Positions 54,501-64,000 of a stretch of 64,000 nucleotides of DNA are shown in pieces (position 1 is the first letter of the stretch; every line of letters starts with the position of its first letter). The notes below the pieces were generated by a model. The model did not search any database. It was not told the origin of the DNA and saw only the letters and a list, made by a program, of their open reading frames with translations. The DNA comes from Tigriopus japonicus (lineage: Eukaryota; Arthropoda; Copepoda; Harpacticoida; Harpacticidae): NCBI GenBank assembly GCA_010645155.1, contig JAAGOF010000206.1:346564-410563 (forward strand), given 5' to 3'. A program made the translations under genes and the position numbers.

Positions 54501-57351
54501 GGGACCAGATTTAGCCCGACAAGCCAACAGCCCCTTGAGCCAAATCAAGGCTCAAGCAAGCTTGGATGTTTTGGAGAAGACTTCAAAAGATGCTGGATGT
54601 CTCCTACCAAATTCATCTCAGGGCAACAAAGAAGCATCGACCGCGCCTATCGAACCCTTAGATGAGCTTGATCCCACTATCACTAATGCCTCAGATATGG
54701 AAGTGCCGATTGTTCAAGATTCAAGATCAGAGCTACGAGCTTTTTCCCAAAGATTGGAGAGGCTTCTTCGAACTCAGCGTGAAACAGCCGAGCAAGGTCG
54801 AAGAGGTTCTGGTGGGAGCACAAGGGACTACGCGGATCGGGCTTTGGAAGTAGATGACACAGCGGCCATTGACGATGTCGATCCTTTGCTCGGTTTGCCT
54901 CGGCCCACCACGTACATGAGCTATCGGCAACGATTCCGACATCTCTTTGAAGGCACATCAGAATACAGCGGCCTTTTGGAAAACGATCCGGAAACTCTCG
55001 ATCGTGGAACAATGGATAGAGCAAGTGGCGAAGGATTTTTTGCTTCCTCTTCGGAGTCTGAAAGCGACAGTGATCCCACCCTCTCTGGATATGGTCTGCC
55101 GTACTCTGGAAACAACGTGGACAATCTCATTCGAATGGAACACATGGGGCTATCCCGCCGCGGTCCAACCAGTCGAACCTTTCGAAATTCCTTGCGGGAT
55201 TGGTCCGATGCTCGGGTTGGCTTACGTCGTCATGCTGAACGTGAGAGGAGAAGGCTTTCTCGAGAACGCGATCTCATCCGAAGGAGACATCGATATGGAA
55301 GGTGAGTGGTTTCTTGTTTTTCAATGCTTTATTTATTAACCTTTTATTTGTTTGGCTGAGGAGTGGTTTCTTTATTTTGATTTTTCTCAAAATTTGTCTC
55401 TGGAAGGCTGGAAAGGTCAATTTTATTCTTAAGTTCCAAACACATTTGCGGCCAGTTTTGAGGTGAAGAGGCAATGCCTCTTGTGTAATAGAGCGAGTTC
55501 TATGCATTTAGTGACGGGCCAAAATTGATTTAATGTCACTTGAAATATACTTTAAATCAATTTTCTTATTAGTCTCAACGGTACTTGTAACGTTGGCCAA
55601 ATCTATTGAGCCCTTGTTAAAATTTTGGTTTTTGGTTTTTGACACATTTCCGATTGTGTCCTTCGAGCATTGTGTTCGAAAATAGCCATTGAAAATTGAA
55701 CGGCAAAATAGAATGAATAAATAAATGAATGAATGAATGAATTGTTTATTTGCGACCTTTCTAGTAGTGAAAATAGTGGTCTTCTGACAGCAATGATAGC
55801 AGACAGTTGCAGACAAATTTGATTAAAAATCTAGTGATGGTGATAGTACACCAGCAGATCTCCACACACTCTGCATATACATGCACTCTCCCCTTCCTCA
55901 AAAATAGATATCTCCAATACTTTGAATCATTGTTGACTTAAGTGTACCTAACAATTATCCTAAAGAAAATTTTGATAAATTTGCATTTCAGCCTGTTTTA
56001 ATTGACATTATATCAATTTTTGGCCCGTCACCAAATCAACAGAACTCAATTACTTATGGGGACATTGTGTCTTCACCTCAAAACTGGTATCAAATGTCTT
56101 TAGACTCAATTAAGCGCCGTGTTACGTAAAAATGCGTATTTTGTAATCTCGTGAATGTTTTCCAAATCAGAGTCATCACAATTAAATGATCTTTGTAGGT
56201 ACTTTGCGGATTCGGAGTTCTTCCCTGGGACGAACGAACCGCCACAAACTCTCCAACGCTTCTATCGAGATCCCTTGATGAATCAGCCGCCTTCGTCCTC
56301 GGGCAGAAATGTTTCGAGTACCGGAAATTCTGAAAATAGCAACACTGTTTCGCCACTACGAGAACAAATTTGGAGACGTTTACGAAGAAGAAACGCGCAA
56401 TTGAATCAATTGAACTCTCAAATCATGGCCGAAACGGGAAATCGTGACTGGTCTCGTCATCGCGAATTTCTCTCTGGTTTGGTGGACCAACTCACCATCG
56501 ATCAACCTCCATTTTCATCCTCGTTCCACTCGAGCAATGATGTGGACAATGCCCGTGAGAGCACCAATGATAATATCCCCATTGCCAACAACGACAGCTT
56601 GTCTCTGGCCATGAACTCGTCCCAACGCCCAAATCAAACCCCGTATTCAGACGCTAGTAACAATCGAGCCTCGTCACCTGGAGGGCGAATGCGAGGCCTC
56701 CCTGATCAGTTGAGATATCGGAATTACAGTCACATGCTTATCCTGGGGCGACGTGATGCCGCCGGAATAGGTCCGTTTTCCTTGCGGATCGAGGATGGCA
56801 TCGAGACTGGACACATGCTGGCCACCAATCGTATCCAAGCGTGGAACTTCAGTCGTGGACAGCTTCCCGATATTTCGGACACTACCTCCAATCTCGTGGT
56901 GAAGGAGGCCTGCATCGTAAGCTCGGCCTCAGTTGACATTTCCGAAGACAACACCCTCCTGGTCACTCTAACCCCAACTTATGCCCCCATGACCACAGCA
57001 GTGGGTGTTTACAGCCTAAAAGCGGATTCTCGAGGACAATGTTTGGCTTCACTGAGTGTGGAGTCATCGGTGGTGTCTGTGAGCCTGTCCCCGACATCGC
57101 GACATTTATTGGTCGGATTAAATCGTCAGACACGAAGATTACCGTCCAGTGGAGCAGAGAGGGGTTTGATGGCTCACATCTATCGCATTCAGTTCCCTTG
57201 GGAGCGTGATGCTGAGCGAGGACGACTCATTCATAAACGCGATATCGCCCAGCTTGAAACATCGGCTTTGAATTGCATCCGATGGATCCCGACCCCTGGC
57301 CAAGGAATGGCCTATGCCACCAACACGGGATTAATTAAGCTTTTGCGGTAA
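51577..57351 (+). CDS. AMBRA1: AMBRA1, WD40 autophagy regulator / CRL4 receptor
   Basis: Exon 1 51577-55301 and exon 2 56199-57351 join across an 897-bp intron (AAG|GTGAGT, ctttgtag), giving 1625 residues against about 1300 in vertebrates. AMBRA1 is a substrate receptor of the DDB1-CUL4 ubiquitin ligase and promotes Beclin-1-dependent autophagy. The N-terminal WD repeats are at about 79-103 (FSPDRSLMASTHGDHAIYI), 108-149 (GHPRTPWCVAFHPS, VRVWDLYSG) and 157-185 (AGLSFHPSERVLAVATVNE, FWDW). A long Ser/Arg-rich, probably disordered linker follows, then a second WD half from about 1404, ending LNCIRWIPTPGQGMAYATN. The two halves match the family's split propeller. The protein stops just after it, so the disordered C-terminal tail of vertebrate AMBRA1 is absent or in exons I cannot find. 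Confidence 0.92.
55443..56096. mobile_element. foldback element filling AMBRA1 intron
   Basis: Left arm 55443-55550 and right arm 55991-56096 are inverted copies. Shared blocks are 'ccagttttgaggtgaaga', 'gagttct' and 'gtgacgggccaaaa'. The loop has an (AATG)n run at about 55711-55742. The arms sit 141 bp from the donor and 102 bp from the acceptor, so the intron RNA can form a long stem. Confidence 0.8.
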
Positions 57352-57797
57352 AGTAAGTTGGTTTCGAGGAAATGGCATAATTATTGCTTTGAAAATATCA
57401 CCCTGTACCCCATATCTCCCCATGAAACGATGTGCTAGCTTTGTCAAAGTGAAGGAATGAAGACAATGCGGCATTTTTCAATATTTTTTAAGCTTTTTCG
57501 TGTTCTGGCCATGGGTGTGTGTTTCGGTTACCGTTTCGACGTCACCTTGCCCAACGCTATCTTCAATCCAACCGTCTATCAGTTATATGCCGATGAATGT
57601 CAATCGTGCGAGAATTCAAAATCACTCTCAAGGAAGATCATCTTTTTATCCATGCAGTCAGCCACAATGAACGAGGTTGTGAATTTCTCCCTGGATACAT
57701 GTAGGCTATTAAAAATCATGATTACGTTTGTTAACACTTCTTGTCATTGTTTGCGCGTTTATTGGCATTCTTTGTTTGATTATTGGTTGGCCAGAAC
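57352..57797. other. convergent 3' UTRs of AMBRA1 (+) and innexin (-)
   Basis: A minus-strand AATAAA at 57758-57763 lies 35 bp past the innexin stop. A 114-codon plus-strand frame (57457-57801) overlaps this; it has no acceptor linking it to AMBRA1 and I do not call it a gene. Confidence 0.55.
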
Positions 57798-59015
57798 CTA
57801 AACCATGAGTCGATTCTTCTCGTCAGTTTTGGGCGAAGGGCGAGGAGTTTCTTTTTGGTTGTTGGTGCCAAGATTCAGCGATGATGACGCAGAGGGTTGT
57901 CTTTGGAGTTGGTAGCTTTCGGGTTTGGGTCCGTTTCGCATATGCATTTGATCATCGTGGATGATGTCGGCCAAAAACTCTTGGAAAAAGAAGCGATTGG
58001 TATTGCTGGCAATTCGAGTGAGTACGAACCAATCCCCGACGTAAAAGTTAACCAAAGCCTTTCGGACTTGAAGATGAGCGAACCGACCTCGAAGACGGAA
58101 CTGAAGGATTTTGACTCGATACTCGTTAATCAAACACGCGGCTGCGTGATACACAACGTTAATGATTGAGATAAAAAACAAGCAAATGTACCAGAAATAG
58201 AGGAAGAAGAATACTTTCTCGTTCACAATGTTCTGGGACAAGATGCAAAATCCGCTTGATGTGCTCATGGCACCCGTCGCTCCTACATATTTGACCTCGC
58301 AACTCACTTTTGTTGGAAAAGTGTTACACATGGGGTTGATGCCTTGAAGTTGGGCGGGTGTTCTCAGATATTCAAGGACATCGAAGCCGTAGCTATGAAA
58401 TTTCCCACTGAGAACCTTGTCTGTTATGACAAAATTGAAAGTCAAAGCCGCCAAGTTCAGGATCTCGCAGAAGCAGTAGTACGCGTAATAGGTGTTGTTA
58501 TGGTGAAGTAAAGAATTGAATCGGTTGATTAACGTCTCTTTCCCCTTTCTGAATTCCTCGCCCTCGGCTAAAATCGTGCTTCTCCGGGTCTCCTTCGAGA
58601 TCAAATCGTCTAGAAGGCCGTTTTCGAGGCTCGACCAGATCTTGGACGGAACGGCGAAAATGGCTGAATGTAGGAGAAGGAGGAAAGGGATCCACTGGTA
58701 GTAGGCAGTGGTGGGCGCATCTCTTGGGTCAGTGTATTGGTGTTGTTGCGTGATGCAATCAAACTCCTCCTGATACTCGGAACTGACGAAGGACGATCCG
58801 TGAATCCAGCAGTATTGTTTAGCTAAATCCTCGCCCACTCCCGAGGTGAAGGAACAGACAATGGGATCGCCAAAGTACTGTGTGGCCAGACACAAGGCCG
58901 AAGCCAAGATACAGAATGTGACGGAGAACACCGAGAACAGGCGGAAGCAGATGCCCGTGGTCTGGATCCCTTTGAAGTCAAAGAAGTTCACAATTTGGTC
59001 CAAGAATGGTTCCAT
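57798..59015 (-). CDS. innexin gap-junction protein
   Basis: ATG 59015 to TAG 57798 encodes 405 residues in one exon. Innexins form gap junctions and hemichannels in protostomes. Four membrane segments are seen at about 24-44, 107-127, 176-198 and 268-292. The first extracellular loop has Cys54 and Cys69 (the latter in YCWIHG), with a third Cys at 87. The family signature YYQWIPF is at 105-111 (usual form YYQWV). The second loop has Cys230 and Cys239. A cytoplasmic tail of about 65 residues is rich in Ser and Pro. The frame is open 43 codons upstream to 59144 but without ATG; MEPFLDQIVNFF aligns with the normal innexin N-terminus. The arthropod paralogue cannot be named from this alone. Confidence 0.95.
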   Translation of the reverse strand: MEPFLDQIVNFFDFKGIQTTGICFRLFSVFSVTFCILASALCLATQYFGDPIVCSFTSGVGEDLAKQYCWIHGSSFVSSEYQEEFDCITQQHQYTDPRDAPTTAYYQWIPFLLLLHSAIFAVPSKIWSSLENGLLDDLISKETRRSTILAEGEEFRKGKETLINRFNSLLHHNNTYYAYYCFCEILNLAALTFNFVITDKVLSGKFHSYGFDVLEYLRTPAQLQGINPMCNTFPTKVSCEVKYVGATGAMSTSSGFCILSQNIVNEKVFFFLYFWYICLFFISIINVVYHAAACLINEYRVKILQFRLRGRFAHLQVRKALVNFYVGDWFVLTRIASNTNRFFFQEFLADIIHDDQMHMRNGPKPESYQLQRQPSASSSLNLGTNNQKETPRPSPKTDEKNRLMV

Positions 59016-62000
59016 GACCAACCCCCAATGAGACTTCAAACTGCAGCCGAGGAGATGATAAACTATGCCAGCTTCAGGCCAATATTGACTGGCGCACGCA
59101 ACACTGGGAGGAGGAGAGTGGTATCCACTATCAAATTTGTACACTTCCTTCCCGAGTTGTGAAAATGTAATCTAATGTTCGGATTTGTGTCCGCTTTTCT
59201 TAGTAGGTTTTTTCTGGGTGGAGCTCTTTCCGTTTAATGATTTGATATCTCTTAACATAAGCCTCTTAAAAGAAGCATGGCACATGGGAGGTTCGGCTAG
59301 ATTCTCCTGGGGGAAATCCTCTTTTCATTGAATCTTCGAATTTCCAGTTGGACGCTCGCCCAAAACTCCCCATAATATTGTTGTTAGTCACTGTCAAAGA
59401 TGATTGTCTTGCTCCCCCCTGCCCTCTTGGTATTTCTTCTTTTTTCTGCTGCTGTTCTCCTCCTCCTGATTCTTCTTCTTCTTCTTCAAGGAAACTTTAC
59501 CCCATCAAGCTGGAAGGTTTTGGGTGATGCTCCTTGCTGGCTGAGCTACAAGTGGGTAACCGGTACGTAGAAGCCGCAGCCACATCTAGTACTCTGTGTG
59601 CATGCATGTATGGATGGATGGATGGATCCAGCTGAATAGTTGGCCAGCCAACTTTGCGAGCTCCCAAACTCGAGATGCTAGCAGTCAGTGGTACTGATTG
59701 TGAGGATGATGATGATGATGATGCGTATGGATAGATCTCGAGTATTGGGCCCTTCCATTCGTTCTTACGTTCATATCCGTACGAGCTAGCTAGCTAGAGA
59801 GTATGTATGTAGTACGTAGAGACCTTTGACTCATCCGATCACTTCCAAACTTGGTTAGTTAGTGCGTGCGAGAGTGCTTGAATGCGGTTTAAAGTAAGAG
59901 GCTAAAAGAGAAGAAGAGCTGAGGAAGGCTTGAAGAACAACGAACGAGGCCAGCGTGCGTATGTGAGTGTGTGTAGCCCAACAGCCATGGTAGGCACAAA
60001 AAACTCCACGATGAGGACGACCATGACGACGGCGAGTAGTGCGACGATTTATCATTTCTCAAAAGAACCCAAACTTGAACCGAATGGGTTGAGACTCCTC
60101 CGGGCTTGGGGGACGTCATGGGGGTCCTCAAAACCAGTTTCATGCCAGAAGAGGCCAAAGCCCTATTATGATCAGCAGAGCGAGATCCAACTGCCGACTC
60201 GGGCTTCAATCGGTTCTTGTGTGTGGACATAGATACGCACACACACTCACATACATTTCTAGTTACATACATACTCCACACAATATACAAGTACAGTATT
60301 GGAGGCAAATCTCTTGATGATGATGGTGGTGGTGGTGCTAGCTGAATCAAGGCTCTGGTATGCTTGCTCAATGCTCTCTGCTCTCTCTCTCTCCCTCATT
60401 TGAACTGTAGATAAACGGTATGTACAGCAATAGCATCAACCCAAAAAACTCAATCTTAAAGCTACTCATTCACTGGCCGAGAATGCCACCAAAGGCCAAC
60501 TGGCACTCTTACTCCTACTAATGCTTGTACAACTTCTGTTACTAGTACTGCAACAAGGTTGGGGTCGTCCTGATGAACTAGTGTAGAACGGCTTTATGAA
60601 TAACGCTGGGATTTCTGACAGCCGAGTGTGCGGAAATTCTCAATGATAAGAAAACGGAATTTATTCATGTTTCACAGGCACTCATTCATCGTGACCACCC
60701 CATCGCCATCAAACATGTACGTAATGGTTGAATTACTCTACATGTAATGGCAACTCGCTTTCATTAACGTACAGTTTTGAGGGTGATGAGAACTGTTCCC
60801 GAGCCCTCTCGGTTAAATATTAGGTCTGCTCTGATGATGGGCTCTTTACTTTTCTCTGCGAATTTCGTGTCAACCAACAAATCATACTAAATAGGGTAAA
60901 GTTCAATTCATCTTCCGCGCCGATTATCTGGAATGTCTCGATCATACCCACGGGAATCCTGAAATGGACAAGGTATGCCAGTGTCAATTGATTGATTACA
61001 ACATGCACAGAGTTTGATAATAACATCATCGTCAATCGGCGGAAGTGCAATCTCACTTGGCTTGCTGGCTGTCACGCACTCGCAGAAAATGGACTAAGGA
61101 GACTGAGAGCCAGAAAAGGACAGTTACACCAATCTTGTGTCTTGATCATTCTAAATTGTATGGACCCTTGAATGAAGAATGAAAAATCCCCGTTAAGACA
61201 ATGTCAAGCCCTGAGTTCAATATTCTCCCTCCCAATTTGAAGGTTCAACGTTGATCTCGTTTTCAGGTTTTTGAGACTGGTGATCAGTCTGATGATCGCC
61301 ACCGCATATCTTTGTACCCCATTCGTACGGGTAAACAACATATAGTACCATTTCAATCCATAAGTCAGCCAGCCAAGCCAACCTGTTGCTTGATTGTTGG
61401 AATAAAAACATGTCTGGATGTAGTTGGTGATAGTTGTATGTATGTAGTAGTGGTGGTGGTGGTGGTGGTGATAGCAGCCGTAGTAGCAGCCATAGCGATG
61501 TTGGTGCTGGGGCTGTAGCAGCAACACTGTGCTAGTGTACTGTATGTGTATATTTATGTATGTAACAATGTACCTATGTACTGTATGTAGCCCCGTTGGT
61601 ATGTTGGTTAGTGGGTACTTTTGCCATCATTGCTCAGAGTCTTCTTGAACTCTCCACAAAAAATCTAAGCCGTCTTTGGCTCATCATGAATCATTGCTTC
61701 TAAGTTAGTCGAGGTGACTGTGGCACTCCATCGACTGTCGAGATCATAGATATGGTCGAGATATGGCTTCTCAAATGTTCAATCAAGTTTTGCCATTAAA
61801 GAAAGGGGTTTTGGGTATCTTTGGATTTCAAGACACAGCCCAAAAGAGTCTACATAGAAGAAGGAGAAGAAGTAGTAGTAGTAGTAGTGGTGGTGGTGGT
61901 GATGGTTGGAGCAGTCAGTGGTGATGGAGGTGGTGGTAGCAGAGTAGCCAGTGGCAACCACCTTGAAGTGAACACTGAAAAGCATCACAGTCGAGCTACA

Positions 62001-62871
62001 AACGGATTAAAATCTGATTGTGTCGAGCGAATAAAATTCGAAAGAACGTTGGATCGAAGGGTTAGAATTCAGTTCAAAAACCGAAACATGATCAAGCTAA
62101 AAGAACAGCTAGCGAACTCCGGGAGACTAGAGGGAAAAAAACATCGAATACCAAAACGAAGCGAAAAGACCGAATGGAATAGCTTTGGGTGTGTTCCTTT
62201 CGTGCCTTATACATAGCACACCTGAACGCAATCTTGGCTGGCTCTTGAGATTTTAGAGCACCTCATTGCTTCACATTTTGCCAATCATGCTCAGTTTCGA
62301 AGTTTAATAAGGACTGGGACATGCAACTAAATTGATCAATTACGATTGAATTGGTTTCAAATATGTGTTAAATCGAAACCTCCAACGCAATTGTTAGCAA
62401 CTTCAACAACAATCATATTTCTTAATAACATGACTAAAAATCAAGGTACAAACTGAGGAGCGAGACTTTCCAGTCAAAAACTACAATAAATCTTGATTTT
62501 AATTACAATTATTTCCTCTGTCCACTTGACCTGGAAATGTCTTTTCGGATCATTTACCTTTGGCATCCTTTTTTGAGTGCTTTTTCCACTGCTGGTCAAA
62601 TACATGACATTTAGTAACACTCTTTTAACAAGAATGATTTTTAATAAGTACATCAATATCATGTAAAATTTGGAAAGGAGCGCCTAGAAATCGATTTGTG
62701 TATCACATCTGCTTTTTTATGTTTTGAAGTTGAAATGACCAATGTTTGTTTTTAAAAAGGGAAAGTAATTCAAAAGGAACGAATGAAGTGAAGTAACGAA
62801 AAGTAACTTTCAACGTTTAACGTTTCTCAATCCTTTTTTGTGATTCGAAGGAGTTTTTTTAAAGAAATAAG
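59016..62871. other. innexin 5' flank rich in simple repeats; no gene supported
   Basis: Simple repeats: (CTT)n about 59467-59487, (GGAT)n about 59611-59629, (GAT)n 59703-59722, (GATGGT)n 60313-60337, (GTAGTGGTG)n 61443-61472, (GTAGTA)(GGT)n 61869-61907. A 131-codon frame at 61821-62216 with a poly-Val run is a translation of the last repeat and is not called. Between repeats the DNA looks unique and could contain a 5' UTR exon or enhancers of the innexin. Confidence 0.5.
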
Positions 62872-63340
62872 AGGTCAGTTGTTGAGGTAGTTTTGAAGTA
62901 TAGTAAAAGCATATCTAGAAGTATAAAAGACACATGAACGAAGCACACGAGATGGAGTAGAAATAACCATGCTCGATCAAGTTTCACTAAATAAGCTGCG
63001 ATTGAAAAACACAGCTAATAGGTCGCATGTTAACGCACCTAATTCAAAAGCGAGAGCACACCAAAATCAAGTCAGATTAACCGGCCTCGAGTATATCCTC
63101 GTGACAACTTTTGTGCTTGGAACGCAGCAGCTAGGGAAAGTATATTCTCAATGAATGCTAATTCGACTTGATTTTGGTATACTCTCGCTTTTGAATTAGG
63201 TGCGTTAACATGCGACCTCATGTTGTGAAACTTGATCAAACATGGCTATTTCTACTCGATCTCATATGTTTCTTTTGTGTTTCTTCTATGCTCCTAGATA
63301 TGCTTCTACTATACTTCAAAACTACCTCAACATCCGACCT
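62872..63340. mobile_element. AGGTC-ended foldback MITE, host of a nested MITE
   Basis: The left end AGGTCAGTTGTTGAGGTAGT and right end (reverse complement) AGGTCGGATGTTGAGGTAGT open arms of about 120 bp that continue through 'ttgaagtatagta', 'gcatatctag' and 'agaaataaccatg'. This is the most complete copy of the family also present at 13819, 14045, 14925, 47572 and 49062. Another MITE interrupts its centre. Confidence 0.85.
63020..63218. mobile_element. nested foldback MITE (GTTAACGC family), copy 1
   Basis: Ends AGGTCGCATGTTAACGCACC and its inverted copy pair over about 55 bp ('ctaattcaaaagcgagag', 'accaaaatcaagtc'). It sits in the loop of the 62872-63340 element. No target duplication could be defined. 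Confidence 0.8.
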
Positions 63341-63633
63341 ATGATTAGGTGAAATTATTTCAATTATTTTGCCTCCACACCTCAGTCAATAATTGCTAAG
63401 CATATCAAACCGGCCACAAACAATTTACTCCTAATAGAATGATCAATATTGAAAGACAATGCCATCTGATTCACGAGATCAAGTTTGAAGGAGGTGGTTG
63501 TGGACGGAGATTTGCGGTAAGGCTGAGTTAGAACAAAAGTTGTAAAGATGACTAGTCTTATCTTGAGCCAGAGTTTTAAAATTACGAAATTTGAGAATAT
63601 GTTGGATTAGTTTGCCTGTGAGAAATAAATGAG

Positions 63634-63862
63634 TCTGCATGTTAACGCCCTTCATACCAACAGCTCGAGCATACCAAAAGCAAGTCAGATTAACGAGGCT
63701 CAAGTATTTCCTCGCCCGAGCTGTTGGATTACAAGCATAGCAGCTGGGGCAAATATATACTATATATTGTATATACTCGAGACCCGTTAATCTCTGAGTT
63801 AAAAATCTGACTCGATTTAGGTATACTCGAGCTATTTGTATGAAGTGCGTTAACATTCAGCC
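63634..63862. mobile_element. foldback MITE (GTTAACGC family), copy 2
   Basis: Ends 'ctgcatgttaacgccc' and 'gcgttaacattcag' are inverted; the arms share 'agctcgag', 'atacc', 'aagtcagatt' with about 80 percent identity. Same family as 63020-63218, with a different internal loop. Confidence 0.75.
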
Positions 63863-64000
63863 TAAAAGAGTTTTATTAAGTAAAGCACTAAAGTAGATAA
63901 TTTTAAATTTAAACTTGAATGCAACTGGTTGCTACGAAGTATTTTAATGCTAACTTGTTCTTGGTTTGCTTTTTTTCAAAAGATCCAAAAGAAACAAATG

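Noticed and set aside
57457..57801. 114-codon frame after AMBRA1, considered as a C-terminal exon
   Set aside because: No acceptor in phase with the AMBRA1 frame, no similarity to the AMBRA1 tail, and it overlaps the innexin 3' UTR.
59016..59144. Innexin N-terminal extension to 59144
   Set aside because: It would start at GTG, and innexins normally begin a few residues before the NFF/DFKGIQ-like segment at ATG 59015.
61821..62216. 131-codon frame with poly-Val
   Set aside because: It is a read-through of a (GTA/GTG) trinucleotide repeat with no start or splice context.

Overview
The window is eukaryotic nuclear DNA from a protostome, most likely an arthropod. An innexin gap-junction gene, short GT-AG introns (74-120 bp) beside long ones, AATAAA poly(A) signals and a heavy load of non-LTR and DNA-transposon debris all fit. 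A crustacean such as a copepod is my guess from overall style; no sequence here proves it. There are three assembly gaps (11308-11313, 27433-27675, 48735-49061).

Region 1 (1-15400) is AT-rich and almost entirely repeats: a tandem 410-bp duplication, LINE relics, a 0.95-kb repeat in inverted orientation, a hAT-like MITE with a perfect 8-bp target duplication, a mariner-type transposase relic next to a foldback MITE, and several foldback copies. Region 2 (15400-24300) holds two plus-strand genes I do not recognise: a single-pass membrane protein (16192-17514) and a two-exon gene (19587-23215), the second lying between arms of an inverted repeat. Region 3 (24300-35500) is a transposon cluster. 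Its striking members are short elements with hAT-like ends and 8-bp target duplications, whose interiors are filled with many copies of one short word, a different word per family. LINE fragments sit around and inside them.

Region 4 (35500-47100) is gene-rich: MINDY4 deubiquitinase (+), an unrecognised Ser-rich protein (-), and BBS5 (-, six exons reconstructed end to end, with a possible small gene nested in its fifth intron). Region 5 (47100-50900) is a ~0.9-kb sequence duplicated on both sides of an assembly gap. Region 6 (50900-59150) contains AMBRA1 (+, GC-rich first coding exon, one intron largely occupied by a foldback element) and an innexin (-), convergent with 3' ends about 450 bp apart. 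Region 7 (59150-64000) has no gene I can support, many trinucleotide and tetranucleotide repeats upstream of the innexin, and nested foldback MITEs at the end.

The genes do not form one pathway: AMBRA1 (autophagy and cullin-4 substrate receptor) and MINDY4 (K48-ubiquitin protease) both act in ubiquitin biology, BBS5 in ciliary trafficking and innexin in cell coupling. The most novel signal is the set of word-array hAT-like elements.
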